Shown here: positions 18,156-26,038 of the stretch, in pieces
Position numbering within the stretch: position 1 is the stretch's first letter
How the letters are laid out: each line of letters opens with the position of its first letter
Source of the DNA: CAWIUB01 sp963839995
Lineage (GTDB): Bacteria; Actinomycetota; Actinomycetes; Mycobacteriales; Jatrophihabitantaceae
Direction of reading: 5' to 3'
NCBI GenBank assembly: GCA_963839995.1
Contig: CAWIXH010000002.1
Span: forward strand, 62,001 to 126,000
Length of the DNA stretch: 64,000 bases
Position numbers and translations under genes: made by a program
Notes under the pieces: generated by a model
What the model saw: only the letters and a program-made list of their open reading frames with translations
Databases searched by the model: none
What the model was told of the DNA's origin: nothing

Positions 18156-18750
18156 CCGTCGCCAGCGCGGCCGAGATGGGCATGTTCCAGTGGTCGACAA
18201 CGGGATGTCCGTGCTCGGCTCCCAGCACCGACGGTGCCGCCACGCCGAGCGCCAGCCGCGCGCCGTCACGGGCGCCGAGGCCGATCCAGCGCGCGCCTAT
18301 CACCCGGCTGATGTGGCCATGTGCGACCAGGACTACCGGGCCCGCGGACAGCGCCGGGATCACTCGGGTGAGCAGTCGATCGGCCCGGGCACTGACCTGG
18401 GCCACGGCCTCGCCGCCGGGTGTCGGGTGGGTGAAGACTGACCAGCCCGGCGCGTGCTCGCGGATCTGCAGTGTGGTCAGCCCCTCGTAGTCCCCGTAGT
18501 CCCACTCGGCAAGATCGGGGTCCACGGCGTCGACGTGCAAACCAGCGAGTTCGGCCGTTCGCGCCGCGCGCTGCCGTGGGCTGGTAAGCACCAGGGCCGG
18601 GTGCAGGTCGGCTAGCAATGGGGCCAGGGCGCGTGCCTGGTCTTCGCCGTGTGCGGTCAACGGCACATCGGTGCGTCCGGTGTGCCGGCCGTCGCGGCTC
18701 CACTCCGTCTCTCCGTGGCGGATCAGCCACAGCGCCGCGTCCTCGGGCAG
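18133..18750 (-). CDS. Histidine phosphatase (phosphoglycerate-mutase-like acid phosphatase)
   Basis: The reading frame encodes 'LWLIRHGETEWSRDGRHTG' (catalytic RHGE), 'LVLTSPRQRAARTAEL', 'LAEWDYGDYEGLTTLQI' and 'PVVLVAHGHISRVIGARWIG' (second His), so the enzyme is complete. Rv3214 of M. tuberculosis, an acid phosphatase, is the likely counterpart. The frame is open from 18834 but has no ATG, GTG or TTG before the RHGE motif. The first ATG (18666) would delete it. CTG at 18750, with AGGA just upstream, gives 'MPEDAALWLIRHGE' and is proposed as the start; it needs confirmation. Confidence 0.75.
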   Translation of the reverse strand: MPEDAALWLIRHGETEWSRDGRHTGRTDVPLTAHGEDQARALAPLLADLHPALVLTSPRQRAARTAELAGLHVDAVDPDLAEWDYGDYEGLTTLQIREHAPGWSVFTHPTPGGEAVAQVSARADRLLTRVIPALSAGPVVLVAHGHISRVIGARWIGLGARDGARLALGVAAPSVLGAEHGHPVVDHWNMPISAALATVRTSPGG

Positions 18751-18867
18751 GGGTCCTGCAACGGCGAAGGCCGACTCCGAGTCGGGGCCGACCTCACCGT
18801 CGTCGCTAATTTTCCAACCTCTTCGCGCAAGCGCTCATCGGCCGCTCGTTCCGCACCTGCACCCCAC

Positions 18868-18886
18868 GAAATCGCTTCGCGATTTC
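18868..18886 (-). terminator. Hairpin downstream of sodN
   Basis: GAAATCGC and GCGATTTC form a perfect 8-bp stem with loop TTC, 52 bp after the sodN stop on the minus strand. No long T run follows, so it may act as a terminator or only protect the 3' end. The 187-bp gap holds no gene. Confidence 0.4.
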
Positions 18887-18937
18887 GCAGGGACCCCGCA
18901 CAAGCTCGGCGCTAGCGCGCCTACGATGCTCGCTCGC

Positions 18938-19333
18938 TCAGGCGTTCTTGGTCTCCCAGAAGATCTTGTCGATCTCCGCGATCAAATCGAGCAGCGCCTG
19001 CCCCTCGGCCGGGTCGACCGCACCCTTGCCGCCCGCGGCACCCGCCGCCTTCGTCGCCCGGTTGAACAAGTCATGCAGCTGCGGATACTTCTCGAAGTGC
19101 GCCGGCTTGAAATAGTCCGTCCACAACACCCACAGGTGATGCTTGACCAGCTCGGCGCGCTGCTCCTTGATCAGCAGCGCCCGGGTGCGGAACACCGGAT
19201 CCTCGTTGCCCTGGTACTTCTCCATGATCGCCTTCACTGACTCGGCCTCGATCCGCGCCTGGGCCGGGTCGTACACCCCGCAGGGCAGATCGCAGTGCGC
19301 GTAGGCGGTGATCGTCGGACGGAACAGTCGCAT
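18938..19333 (-). CDS. sodN: Nickel superoxide dismutase
   Basis: The 131-residue product has a short propeptide (MRLFRPTITAYA) followed by the nickel hook HCDLPCGVYDPAQARIEAES; His1, Cys2 and Cys6 of the mature protein bind Ni. The remaining helical domain ('HHLWVLWTDYFKPAHFEKYP', 'LLDLIAEIDKIFWETKNA') matches NiSOD throughout. It removes superoxide in the cytoplasm. ATG 19333 gives a propeptide of the usual length. It is divergent from the processing protease gene sodX, with 100 bp between the starts. Confidence 0.97.
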   Translation of the reverse strand: MRLFRPTITAYAHCDLPCGVYDPAQARIEAESVKAIMEKYQGNEDPVFRTRALLIKEQRAELVKHHLWVLWTDYFKPAHFEKYPQLHDLFNRATKAAGAAGGKGAVDPAEGQALLDLIAEIDKIFWETKNA

Positions 19334-19433
19334 AGCGGTGATGACCTCCTGCAGCAACGGCTTGATGTCTGGTGCCCAACTCCGCGCTCGACCCTACTCG
19401 CGGGCCGTGCCCGCAGACAGGCAGCATGAGGGC

Positions 19434-19823
19434 GTGGTGTGCGCCCTGAATCCGCTGCAACGGGTACGCGTGAGCGGGCCGTCGATGGTTCCCACCCTCC
19501 ACGACGGGGACACGGCGCTGGTCTGGATCGGCGCGGCGATCCACCCTGGGGACGTCGTCCTCGCCCGCTTCCGCAGCATGCCCGGCACACCCGTCCTGAA
19601 GCGAGCCTCCGCCCCGGCGCAGGGCGGATGGCTGCTGCGAAGCGACAACCCGCACGCCGGCGGCGACAGCGCCGCGCATGGGATAGCCGACGTGGCCGGA
19701 CGCGTGCTGGTGCGCTGGACCCGCGCCCACGGCGCGCTCGGGCGACCCTGGCCACGACGCGTCCGGCGCGCCGACTCCGGTGAATCGGCTCACGTACCGC
19801 CGGACGCCGTGACAGACTCGTAG
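19434..19823 (+). CDS. sodX: NiSOD maturation protease SodX (signal-peptidase S26 type)
   Basis: The 129-residue product has the S26 boxes: 'VSGPSMVPTLHDGDTALV' with the catalytic Ser, 'GDVVLARFRSMPGTPVLKRAS' with the catalytic Lys and 'LRSDNPHAGGDSAAHG'. SodX removes the NiSOD propeptide so that His1 can bind nickel. No membrane helix is seen, unlike true leader peptidases. GTG 19434 or 19437 is the start. In Streptomyces sodX lies behind sodN; here the two are divergent. Confidence 0.9.
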   Translation: MVCALNPLQRVRVSGPSMVPTLHDGDTALVWIGAAIHPGDVVLARFRSMPGTPVLKRASAPAQGGWLLRSDNPHAGGDSAAHGIADVAGRVLVRWTRAHGALGRPWPRRVRRADSGESAHVPPDAVTDS

Positions 19824-19915
19824 CGCACCACCGACCCGGACGAGCTGCGCCGTAACCCATGGCGACTGGGTGGGCGGGACGACCGCCATGCAAACGTCGA
19901 TGTGGAGCGCGCGCA

Positions 19916-21094
19916 ATGTCATATGACCCGGCGAGCCAGGTCTTTCGGGTGCACGAGGGCGGCAAGCTCGTGGTGCAGAGCACGCTGCCGTTGATCGACC
20001 GGGAGTCGCTCTCGCTCGCCTACACGCCCGGCGTCGCCGAGGTATGCCGGGCGATCACGGCCGACGAGCGGCTGGCGGCTGACTACACCTGGCGCTCGCG
20101 CCTGGTCGCCGTGGTCAGCGACGGCACCGCAGTGCTCGGCCTCGGTGACATCGGGCCTGCCGCGGCGTTGCCGGTGATGGAGGGAAAGGCCGCACTGTTT
20201 CGCGAATTCGCTGGCATCAACGCGGTTCCCATCGTGCTCGACACCACCGACCCGGACGAGATCGTCGAGACCGTTGCGTGTGTCGCGCCCTCATTCGGCG
20301 GGATCAATCTCGAGGACATCTCGGCGCCCCGCTGCTTCGAGATCGAGGAGCGACTGCGCGAGCGGCTGTCTATTCCCGTCTTCCACGACGACCAGCACGG
20401 CACCGCGATCGTCGTCCTGGCCGCGCTGCGCAACGCCGCCACCGTCACTGGCCGGTCGCTGGGCGAGCTGCGGGTGGTCGTGTCGGGAGCCGGCGCCGCG
20501 GGTGTCGCCTGCACGAAGATCCTGCTCGCGGCCGGCGTTGGCGACATCGCGGTGGCCGACTCGCGCGGGATCATCTATCCGGGGCGGGCCGGAATGACGC
20601 CGATCAAGCAACACATCGCGGCGAGTACGAACCGTCTCGGAGTGACCGGCTCACTGCACGACGCGCTCATTGGTGCTGACGCGTTCGTCGGCGTCAGCGC
20701 GGGCGCCGTCGCGGAGGCCAGCGTGGCTCAGATGGCGCCGAAGGCGATCGTCTTCGCCCTGGCCAATCCGAATCCCGAGCTCGATTCGGTCGTCGCCCAT
20801 CGGTACGCCGCGGTCGTCGCGACCGGGCGGAGCGATCTGCCCAACCAGATCAACAACGTCCTCGCATTCCCGGGCATCTTCGCCGGAGCATTCGACGCCG
20901 GTGCCACGACGATCACCGAGAGCATGAAGCTGGCCGCCGCTGCCGCGCTGTGCGAAGTGGTCGCCGATGACCTGCGTGCGGACCACATTGTGCCGAGTCC
21001 GTTCGAGCCTGGGATTGCGACCGCAGTCGCTTCGGCGGTGGCCGCGCAGGGGCGGGCCGACGGCGCATCGCGAACTCCTGTCGCGATTTCCTAG
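19916..21094 (+). CDS. Malic enzyme, short bacterial form
   Basis: The 392-residue enzyme has 'YTPGVAEVCRAI' (substrate Tyr), 'VVSDGTAVLGLGDIGPAAALPVMEGKAALF', 'FHDDQHGTAIVVLAALRNA' (metal Asp), 'VVVSGAGAAGVACTKILL' (dinucleotide fold) and 'ALANPNPEL', 'NQINNVLAFPGIFAGA'. It decarboxylates malate to pyruvate with NAD(P). ATG 19916 precedes the conserved N-terminus. A second malic-enzyme gene of the long type, disrupted, lies at 60,147-61,969, so this copy is the functional one in the window. Confidence 0.92.
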   Translation: MSYDPASQVFRVHEGGKLVVQSTLPLIDRESLSLAYTPGVAEVCRAITADERLAADYTWRSRLVAVVSDGTAVLGLGDIGPAAALPVMEGKAALFREFAGINAVPIVLDTTDPDEIVETVACVAPSFGGINLEDISAPRCFEIEERLRERLSIPVFHDDQHGTAIVVLAALRNAATVTGRSLGELRVVVSGAGAAGVACTKILLAAGVGDIAVADSRGIIYPGRAGMTPIKQHIAASTNRLGVTGSLHDALIGADAFVGVSAGAVAEASVAQMAPKAIVFALANPNPELDSVVAHRYAAVVATGRSDLPNQINNVLAFPGIFAGAFDAGATTITESMKLAAAAALCEVVADDLRADHIVPSPFEPGIATAVASAVAAQGRADGASRTPVAIS

Positions 21095-21134
21095 TCGGGC
21101 CCGCGTTGCTGGATCCGCACCGTCACCATGCGCG

Positions 21135-21308
21135 TTACTCTTCATCGGCGGCGCGGGCCAGCCAGGTGGCCAGCCGGTCGACGGCCGTCTCGAACTCAGG
21201 GTTCTGGTCGACGAAGGTTTGCAGCCGATCTGCGAGCCAGGCCAGCGTCACCTGCTCCTCGCCGCGCCGGTCGACCAGCTCCTCGATTCCGCGATCGGTG
21301 AAGTACAT
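21135..21308 (-). CDS. Small DUF6104-family protein (57 aa)
   Basis: The frame gives MYFTDRGIEELVDRRGEEQV, then TLAWLADRLQTFVDQNPEFE and a C-terminal TAVDRLATWLARAADEE. This matches the small DUF6104 proteins of actinobacteria; function unknown, predicted acidic and helical. It starts 3 nt after the oxidoreductase stop on the same strand (GGAGTGAGTCATG), so it is translated from the same mRNA with a ribosome site inside the stop of the gene before it. Confidence 0.85.
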   Translation of the reverse strand: MYFTDRGIEELVDRRGEEQVTLAWLADRLQTFVDQNPEFETAVDRLATWLARAADEE

Positions 21309-21311
21309 GAC

Positions 21312-22322
21312 TCACTCCGGTTCGTCGTCCGCGTCGTAACGCACCCCGACCTCCGCACGAGCGGCGTCCAGCACGTCGAGGATGCCGAGCGTGGTGGCCA
21401 GCGGCACTGTCGGGCTCTCGGTCTCGCCCGCGCGCAGGCACCGCTCGACCTCGGCGATCTGCGGGCCGTAGCCGTTGCCGCTGACGGTGCCTTCGATCGA
21501 CTGCTCATCGTCCGCCGCGTGCACGGTGAGCTGTGTCGGGCGGTGCAGTCGCGGTGAGACGGTCAGCCAGCCCGAGGTGCCCACGACCGCGCCGGTCGTC
21601 GGGCTCGCGCCGAGGGCGCTGCAGGCGAGCTGGGCGAAACGCCCGTCCGCATAGCCCCACTGCAGCGCGGTCGAGGTGTCCGAGCCCGTCGGCGACAGCG
21701 ACCCGACGGCCTGCGAGGTGTCCGGACGGCCCAGGAACAGCCAGGCGAAGTGAACCGGGTAGATCCCCAGGTCCAGCAACGCTCCGCCGCCGGCAGCAAG
21801 ATCGTAGAGCCGGTGCGTGGGGTCGAACGGAAAGTAGGCCAGCAGGTCGGCGCGCACGCACACGAGATCCCCGATCGCGCCGTCGGCTGCCAGCTGCTTC
21901 GCGCGGCGGATAAGCGGGTTGAACCGCATCCACATCGCCTCCATGCAGAACAGCTCCCGCGCCTGCGCCTCGGCGATGACCTCGCGGGCCTGCCGGGCGT
22001 TCAGGGTGAAGGCCTTCTCGACGAGCACCGGCTTACCTGCCCGAAGCGCCAGCAGGGCGTGCTCATGGTGTTGCCCATGCGTGGTGGCGACGTACACAAC
22101 GTCCACGTGCGGGTCGGCGACGAGCTCGGCGTAGGAGCCGTACGAGGTGGGGATGTGCAGGCGCTGCGCGAATGCCGCGGCCCGGTCGGCGTCGCGGGCA
22201 CCGACCGCGACGATCTCGCTGTCGGGCGACGCTGCGATATCCGCTCCGACCGTCGCGGCGATGCCGCCGGCGCCGAGGATGCCCCAGCGGACAGGACGGG
22301 TGGGATCCACGGACACGCTCAT
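21312..22322 (-). CDS. Gfo/Idh/MocA-family NAD(P)-dependent oxidoreductase
   Basis: The 336-residue product has the N-terminal Rossmann motif 'WGILGAGGIAATVGADIA', the family block 'VDVVYVATTHGQHHEHALLALRAGKPVLVEKAFTLN' (catalytic Lys in EKAFT) and 'FCMEAMWMRFNPLI'. These enzymes act on sugars, inositols or trans-dihydrodiols; the EAMWTR-type motif is common in the dihydrodiol-dehydrogenase subgroup. The substrate is not determined. It is divergent from glyS and followed by the DUF6104 gene. Confidence 0.88.
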   Translation of the reverse strand: MSVSVDPTRPVRWGILGAGGIAATVGADIAASPDSEIVAVGARDADRAAAFAQRLHIPTSYGSYAELVADPHVDVVYVATTHGQHHEHALLALRAGKPVLVEKAFTLNARQAREVIAEAQARELFCMEAMWMRFNPLIRRAKQLAADGAIGDLVCVRADLLAYFPFDPTHRLYDLAAGGGALLDLGIYPVHFAWLFLGRPDTSQAVGSLSPTGSDTSTALQWGYADGRFAQLACSALGASPTTGAVVGTSGWLTVSPRLHRPTQLTVHAADDEQSIEGTVSGNGYGPQIAEVERCLRAGETESPTVPLATTLGILDVLDAARAEVGVRYDADDEPE

Positions 22323-22384
22323 GGGAGAAACGTAGATCAGTCCCGATACGCTGAACGTTCACGTCAGCCGACTAGGAGCGCCAC

Positions 22385-23764
22385 GTGCCCGCCGACCGCA
22401 ACGACAGCGTCGTCAACCTCGCCAAGCGACGGGGATTCGTCTTCCCGTCCAGCGAGGTCTACGGCGGATCGCGCTCGGCGTGGGACTACGGCCCGCTGGG
22501 CGTCGAGCTGAAGGAGAACATCCGGCGCCAGTGGTGGCGGGCCATGGTCACGTCCCGCGACGACATCGTCGGGCTGGACTCGGCGGTGATCCTCGCGCCG
22601 CAGGTGTGGGAGGCGTCCGGCCACGTCGAGGCGTTCCATGACCCGCTGGTGGAGTGCAAGTCCTGCCACCAGCGCTTCCGTGCCGACCACCTCGAGGAGG
22701 CGTACGAGGCCAAGCACGATCACCCGCCTGAGCACGGCCTCGACGACGTCAACTGCCCGCACTGCGGCACCAAGGGCCAGTTCACCCAGCCACGTGAGTT
22801 CAACATGATGCTCAAGACGCATCTCGGCCCGGTCGAGGACGACGATGACGTCTACTACCTGCGCCCGGAGACGGCACAGGGCATCTTCGTGAACTTCCTG
22901 AATGTCATGACAACCACGCGCAAGAAGCCGCCGTTCGGCATCGCGCAGACCGGCAAGAGCTTCCGCAACGAGATCACGCCGGGGAACTTCATCTTCCGTA
23001 CCCGCGAATTCGAGCAGATGGAGATGGAGTACTTCGTCGAGCCCGGCACGGACGAGACGTGGTTCGAGTACTGGCTCGAGCAGCGGTGGAACTGGTACGT
23101 CGACCTCGGCATCGACCCCGACAACCTGCGCTACTTCGAGCACCCGAAGGACAAACTCTCCCACTACTCGAAGCGCACCGTCGATATCGAGTACCGATTC
23201 CGCTTCGGCGGCACGGAATTCGCCGAACTCGAAGGCATCGCCAACCGCACCGACTTCGACCTGTCGACGCACGCCAAGCATTCGGGCGCCGATTTGACCT
23301 ACTTCGACCAGGAGCGCAACGAACGCTGGACGCCGTACGTGATCGAGCCGGCGGCCGGGCTGACCCGCGCGGTGCTGGCATTCCTGCTCGACGCGTACGC
23401 GCAGGACGAGGCGCCCAACGCGAAGGGCGTGCCGGAGAAGCGGACCGTGCTGCGCCTGGACAAGCGGCTGGCTCCGGTCAAGGTGGCGGTGCTTCCGCTG
23501 TCGCGAAACGCGGACCTGTCACCGAAGGCCCGTGATCTTGCCGACGAGTTGCGCAGGAACTGGAATGTCGAATTCGACGACACCCAGGCGATCGGCCGGC
23601 GGTACCGCCGCCAGGACGAGATCGGCACGCCGTTCTGCGTCACGATCGACTTCGACACCCTGGACGACGACGCGGTGACGGTGCGCGATCGCGACTCTAT
23701 GAGCCAGGACCGGGTGGGCATCGACCAGGTCGAGGGCTATCTCGCGGTCCGGCTGCCCGGCTGA
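22385..23764 (+). CDS. glyS: Glycyl-tRNA synthetase, alpha2 class II form
   Basis: The 459-residue enzyme has 'RGFVFPSSEVYGGSRSAWDYGPLG' (motif 1 area), a zinc-binding pair ('CKSCHQRF', 'CPHCGTKGQF'), 'YLRPETAQGIFVNF', 'QTGKSFRNEITPGNFIFRTREFEQMEMEYF' (motif 2) and motif 3 'PAAGLTRAVLAFLLDA', then an anticodon-binding domain. It charges tRNA-Gly. GTG 22385 is the start. The stop is followed at once by the vapBC operator. Confidence 0.96.
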   Translation: MPADRNDSVVNLAKRRGFVFPSSEVYGGSRSAWDYGPLGVELKENIRRQWWRAMVTSRDDIVGLDSAVILAPQVWEASGHVEAFHDPLVECKSCHQRFRADHLEEAYEAKHDHPPEHGLDDVNCPHCGTKGQFTQPREFNMMLKTHLGPVEDDDDVYYLRPETAQGIFVNFLNVMTTTRKKPPFGIAQTGKSFRNEITPGNFIFRTREFEQMEMEYFVEPGTDETWFEYWLEQRWNWYVDLGIDPDNLRYFEHPKDKLSHYSKRTVDIEYRFRFGGTEFAELEGIANRTDFDLSTHAKHSGADLTYFDQERNERWTPYVIEPAAGLTRAVLAFLLDAYAQDEAPNAKGVPEKRTVLRLDKRLAPVKVAVLPLSRNADLSPKARDLADELRRNWNVEFDDTQAIGRRYRRQDEIGTPFCVTIDFDTLDDDAVTVRDRDSMSQDRVGIDQVEGYLAVRLPG

Positions 23765-23786
23765 TGATACACCATGCGGTGTATCA
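23765..23786. promoter_or_regulatory. vapBC operator palindrome
   Basis: A perfect inverted repeat with 9-bp arms (TGATACACC / GGTGTATCA) and a 4-bp centre ATGC ends 7 bp before the vapB ATG. VapBC complexes bind such sites to repress their own operon. It begins inside the glyS stop, so there is almost no other control region. Confidence 0.8.
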
Positions 23787-23793
23787 TCGGTGT

Positions 23794-24024
23794 ATGAGTC
23801 GCACAAACATTGACATCGACGACGAGGCCGTGGCGGACGTCATGGCCACGTATCACCTGCGCACCAAGCGCGACGCGGTCAACTTCGCGCTGCGCAAGGT
23901 GCGCCGCAGGCCTCCGCTGACACCGGAGGAGATCGTGGCCCTGCGTGGCATCGGGTGGGAGGGCGACCTGGAGGCGATCAAGACGAGTCGCACGTTCGGC
24001 GCCGACGACTCTGCCAGCTCGTGA
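23794..24024 (+). CDS. vapB: VapB-type antitoxin
   Basis: The 76-residue product starts 'MSRTNIDIDDEAVADVMATYHLRTKRDAVNFALRKV', a ribbon-helix-helix DNA-binding domain of the VapB/DUF2191 type, and ends with an acidic toxin-binding tail. ATG 23794 is preferred over 23764 because the RHH fold starts there and the upstream frame is the operator itself. The stop overlaps the vapC start (GTGA). Confidence 0.85.
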   Translation: MSRTNIDIDDEAVADVMATYHLRTKRDAVNFALRKVRRRPPLTPEEIVALRGIGWEGDLEAIKTSRTFGADDSASS

Positions 24025-24404
24025 TCGTCGACAGCTCGGTCTGGATCGACTTCGCGCGCGATGCCAAGACGCCACAGGTTGATCTGCTGACCGAGGCCGT
24101 TCTCGGCCGCACCGCCATGACCACGGACGTCGTCCGTTTGGAGGTGCTCTGTGGCGACACCCGCGTCGACCTGCTCAGCGCCGCACTCGACGGCTGCGAG
24201 CAGCTCGTTCAGCTCCCACGGACAGACGTGGAAGAGGCGGCGGCCCTCTTCCGCACGTGCCGTCGGGCCGGAGCGACGCTTCGATCTCTGAACGACTGCC
24301 TCGTCGCGGCGATCGCGATCAGGAACGGCGTGCCGGTACTACATAACGACCGCGACTACGACGTCATCGCGCGGTATTCGGAACTGCAGGTGACGCGCGG
24401 ATGA
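24021..24404 (+). CDS. vapC: VapC-type PIN-domain ribonuclease toxin
   Basis: The 127-residue PIN protein has the acidic residues of the active site: 'IVDSSVWIDFAR' (Asp), 'TDVVRLEVLCG' (Glu), 'LNDCLVAAIAIRNGVPVLHNDRDYDVIAR' (two Asp). It is an Mg-dependent RNase, often cutting tRNA anticodon loops. GTG 24021 overlaps the vapB stop and gives coupled translation. It overlaps dusB by 4 bp at the 3' end, so the toxin operon is packed between two housekeeping genes. Confidence 0.88.
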   Translation: MIVDSSVWIDFARDAKTPQVDLLTEAVLGRTAMTTDVVRLEVLCGDTRVDLLSAALDGCEQLVQLPRTDVEEAAALFRTCRRAGATLRSLNDCLVAAIAIRNGVPVLHNDRDYDVIARYSELQVTRG

Positions 24405-25513
24405 TTCGCTTGTCCGGCAAGGTGATCGCCGACCCGCCCGTGGTGTTGGCGCCGATGGCGGGCATCACCAATACCGCGTTCCGGCAGCTGTGCCGGTCGT
24501 TCGGGCCAGGGCTGTACATCAGCGAGATGATCACTTCCCGAGCACTGGTCGAACGCAGCCCCAAGACCATGCGGATGATCCGGTTCGCACCGGACGAGCA
24601 GCCGCGCAGCCTGCAGCTCTATGGCGTCGACCCGGGCGTCGTCGCGGCCGCCGTGCGGATGGTGGTCGAGGACGACCTCGCCGACCATGTCGACCTGAAC
24701 TTCGGCTGCCCGGTGCCGAAAGTTACTCGCAAGGGCGGGGGAGCGGCCCTGCCGTGGCACCTCGAGCTGTTCGACGCGATCGTGCGCGCCGCGGTGGGTG
24801 CCACCGACGGCGCCATCCCGGTCACCGCCAAGATGCGCCTCGGCATAGACCGCGAGCACCCCACCTACCGCGACGCCGCGCTGCGTGCCCAGGATGCCGG
24901 CATCAGATGGGTCGCCCTGCACGCACGCACCGCCGCGGACTTCTACGGGGGCGAGGCCGACTGGGCCGCGATCGCCGGGCTGGTCGAGCTGCTCGACATC
25001 CCGGTCCTCGGCAACGGCGACGTCTGGGAGGCCGAGGACGCGGTGCGCATGATGCGGCAGACCGGTTGTGCGGGCGTGGTGGTCGGGCGCGGATGCCTAG
25101 GCCGCCCGTGGCTGTTCGCCGACCTCGCCGCCGCGTTCCGGGGCCAGCCACAGCGGTTGCGTCCGAGCCTCGGCGCGGTCGCCGGCACGATGCGCCGCCA
25201 TGCGCAGCTGTTGGCCGACTGGGTCGGCGAGAGCCGCGGGCTGACCGACTTCAGAAAGCACATCGCCTGGTATCTCAAGGGATTCTCGGCCGGAAGCGTT
25301 CGTCTGGCGCTGGCTCACCTCTCCTCGCTGACCGAGCTGGACGATCTGCTCGACCAGCTGGATCTCGACCAGCCGTTCCCCGCGGACGTCCTCGGCCGGC
25401 CACGCGGGCGCACCACAGGTGCCCGAGCGGTCTCGCTCCCGGTGGGATGGCTGGCCGACCGCACCAGCTCGCTCGTCCCGGCCGGTGCCGAGCTGGCCCA
25501 CTCCGGCGGCTGA
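24401..25513 (+). CDS. dusB: tRNA-dihydrouridine synthase B
   Basis: The 370-residue flavoenzyme has 'PVVLAPMAGITNTAFRQL', 'LQLYGVDPG', the catalytic-Cys motif 'DLNFGCPVPKVTRKGGGAAL', 'VTAKMRLGID', 'LHARTAADFY' and 'VLGNGDVWEAEDA', 'GVVVGRGCLGRPWLF'. It reduces uridines in tRNA D-loops with FMN. The start overlaps the vapC stop (GGATGA). Confidence 0.94.
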   Translation: MIRLSGKVIADPPVVLAPMAGITNTAFRQLCRSFGPGLYISEMITSRALVERSPKTMRMIRFAPDEQPRSLQLYGVDPGVVAAAVRMVVEDDLADHVDLNFGCPVPKVTRKGGGAALPWHLELFDAIVRAAVGATDGAIPVTAKMRLGIDREHPTYRDAALRAQDAGIRWVALHARTAADFYGGEADWAAIAGLVELLDIPVLGNGDVWEAEDAVRMMRQTGCAGVVVGRGCLGRPWLFADLAAAFRGQPQRLRPSLGAVAGTMRRHAQLLADWVGESRGLTDFRKHIAWYLKGFSAGSVRLALAHLSSLTELDDLLDQLDLDQPFPADVLGRPRGRTTGARAVSLPVGWLADRTSSLVPAGAELAHSGG

Positions 25514-25552
25514 AGGGCCGTGCCGTTAGGCCCAGCTCGGTAGGGTGGGAGC

Positions 25553-26038
25553 GTGTTTCGCCGGCGACCCCGAGGCCTGCTCGAGCCGAACTCATCTCTG
25601 CGGTCGAGGCCGCGCGAACCGGGTGGCGGCACGCTCATCGTGCCGACGACGCCGGTGCTGCAGCAGATCCTGGACGAGTTCGGCCTCAAACACTCGATCG
25701 ACGACGACGGCGATCTGACCGTCCGCTGGGAGAAGTGCAGCCTGTTCTTCTTCTTCTACGGCGAGCGGAACGAGGTGCTGCAGGCGCGGTTGTACCTCAA
25801 CCGGCGCTTTTCAGTCGACATGCGTTCAGGTGTGGCGCTGATGCTCGACGACTGGAACCGCACGAAGCTGTTCCCGAAGACCTACACCGTACTGCCGGAC
25901 GACGGCATGGTCGGTATCTGTGCGGAGCAATGCTTCGACTTCGAAGTCGGCGCCACTCGCGAGCAGGTCAAGTACACCGTCGGAATGTGGATCGACACGT
26001 TGCTGCGCTTCGTCGAGTGGGTCGACGAGCAGGTCTAG
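25553..26038 (+). CDS. YbjN-domain protein
   Basis: The 161-residue product from GTG 25553 contains a YbjN-type domain (about residues 30-155): 'VLQQILDEFGLKHSIDDDGDLTVRWEKCSLFFFFYGERNEVLQARLYL'. YbjN domains resemble class I secretion chaperones; the function in actinobacteria is unknown. The first 25 residues are not conserved, so a later start near 'TLIVPTTPVLQQ' is possible. Its stop TAG shares a G with the dgt GTG start. Confidence 0.72.
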   Translation: MFRRRPRGLLEPNSSLRSRPREPGGGTLIVPTTPVLQQILDEFGLKHSIDDDGDLTVRWEKCSLFFFFYGERNEVLQARLYLNRRFSVDMRSGVALMLDDWNRTKLFPKTYTVLPDDGMVGICAEQCFDFEVGATREQVKYTVGMWIDTLLRFVEWVDEQV

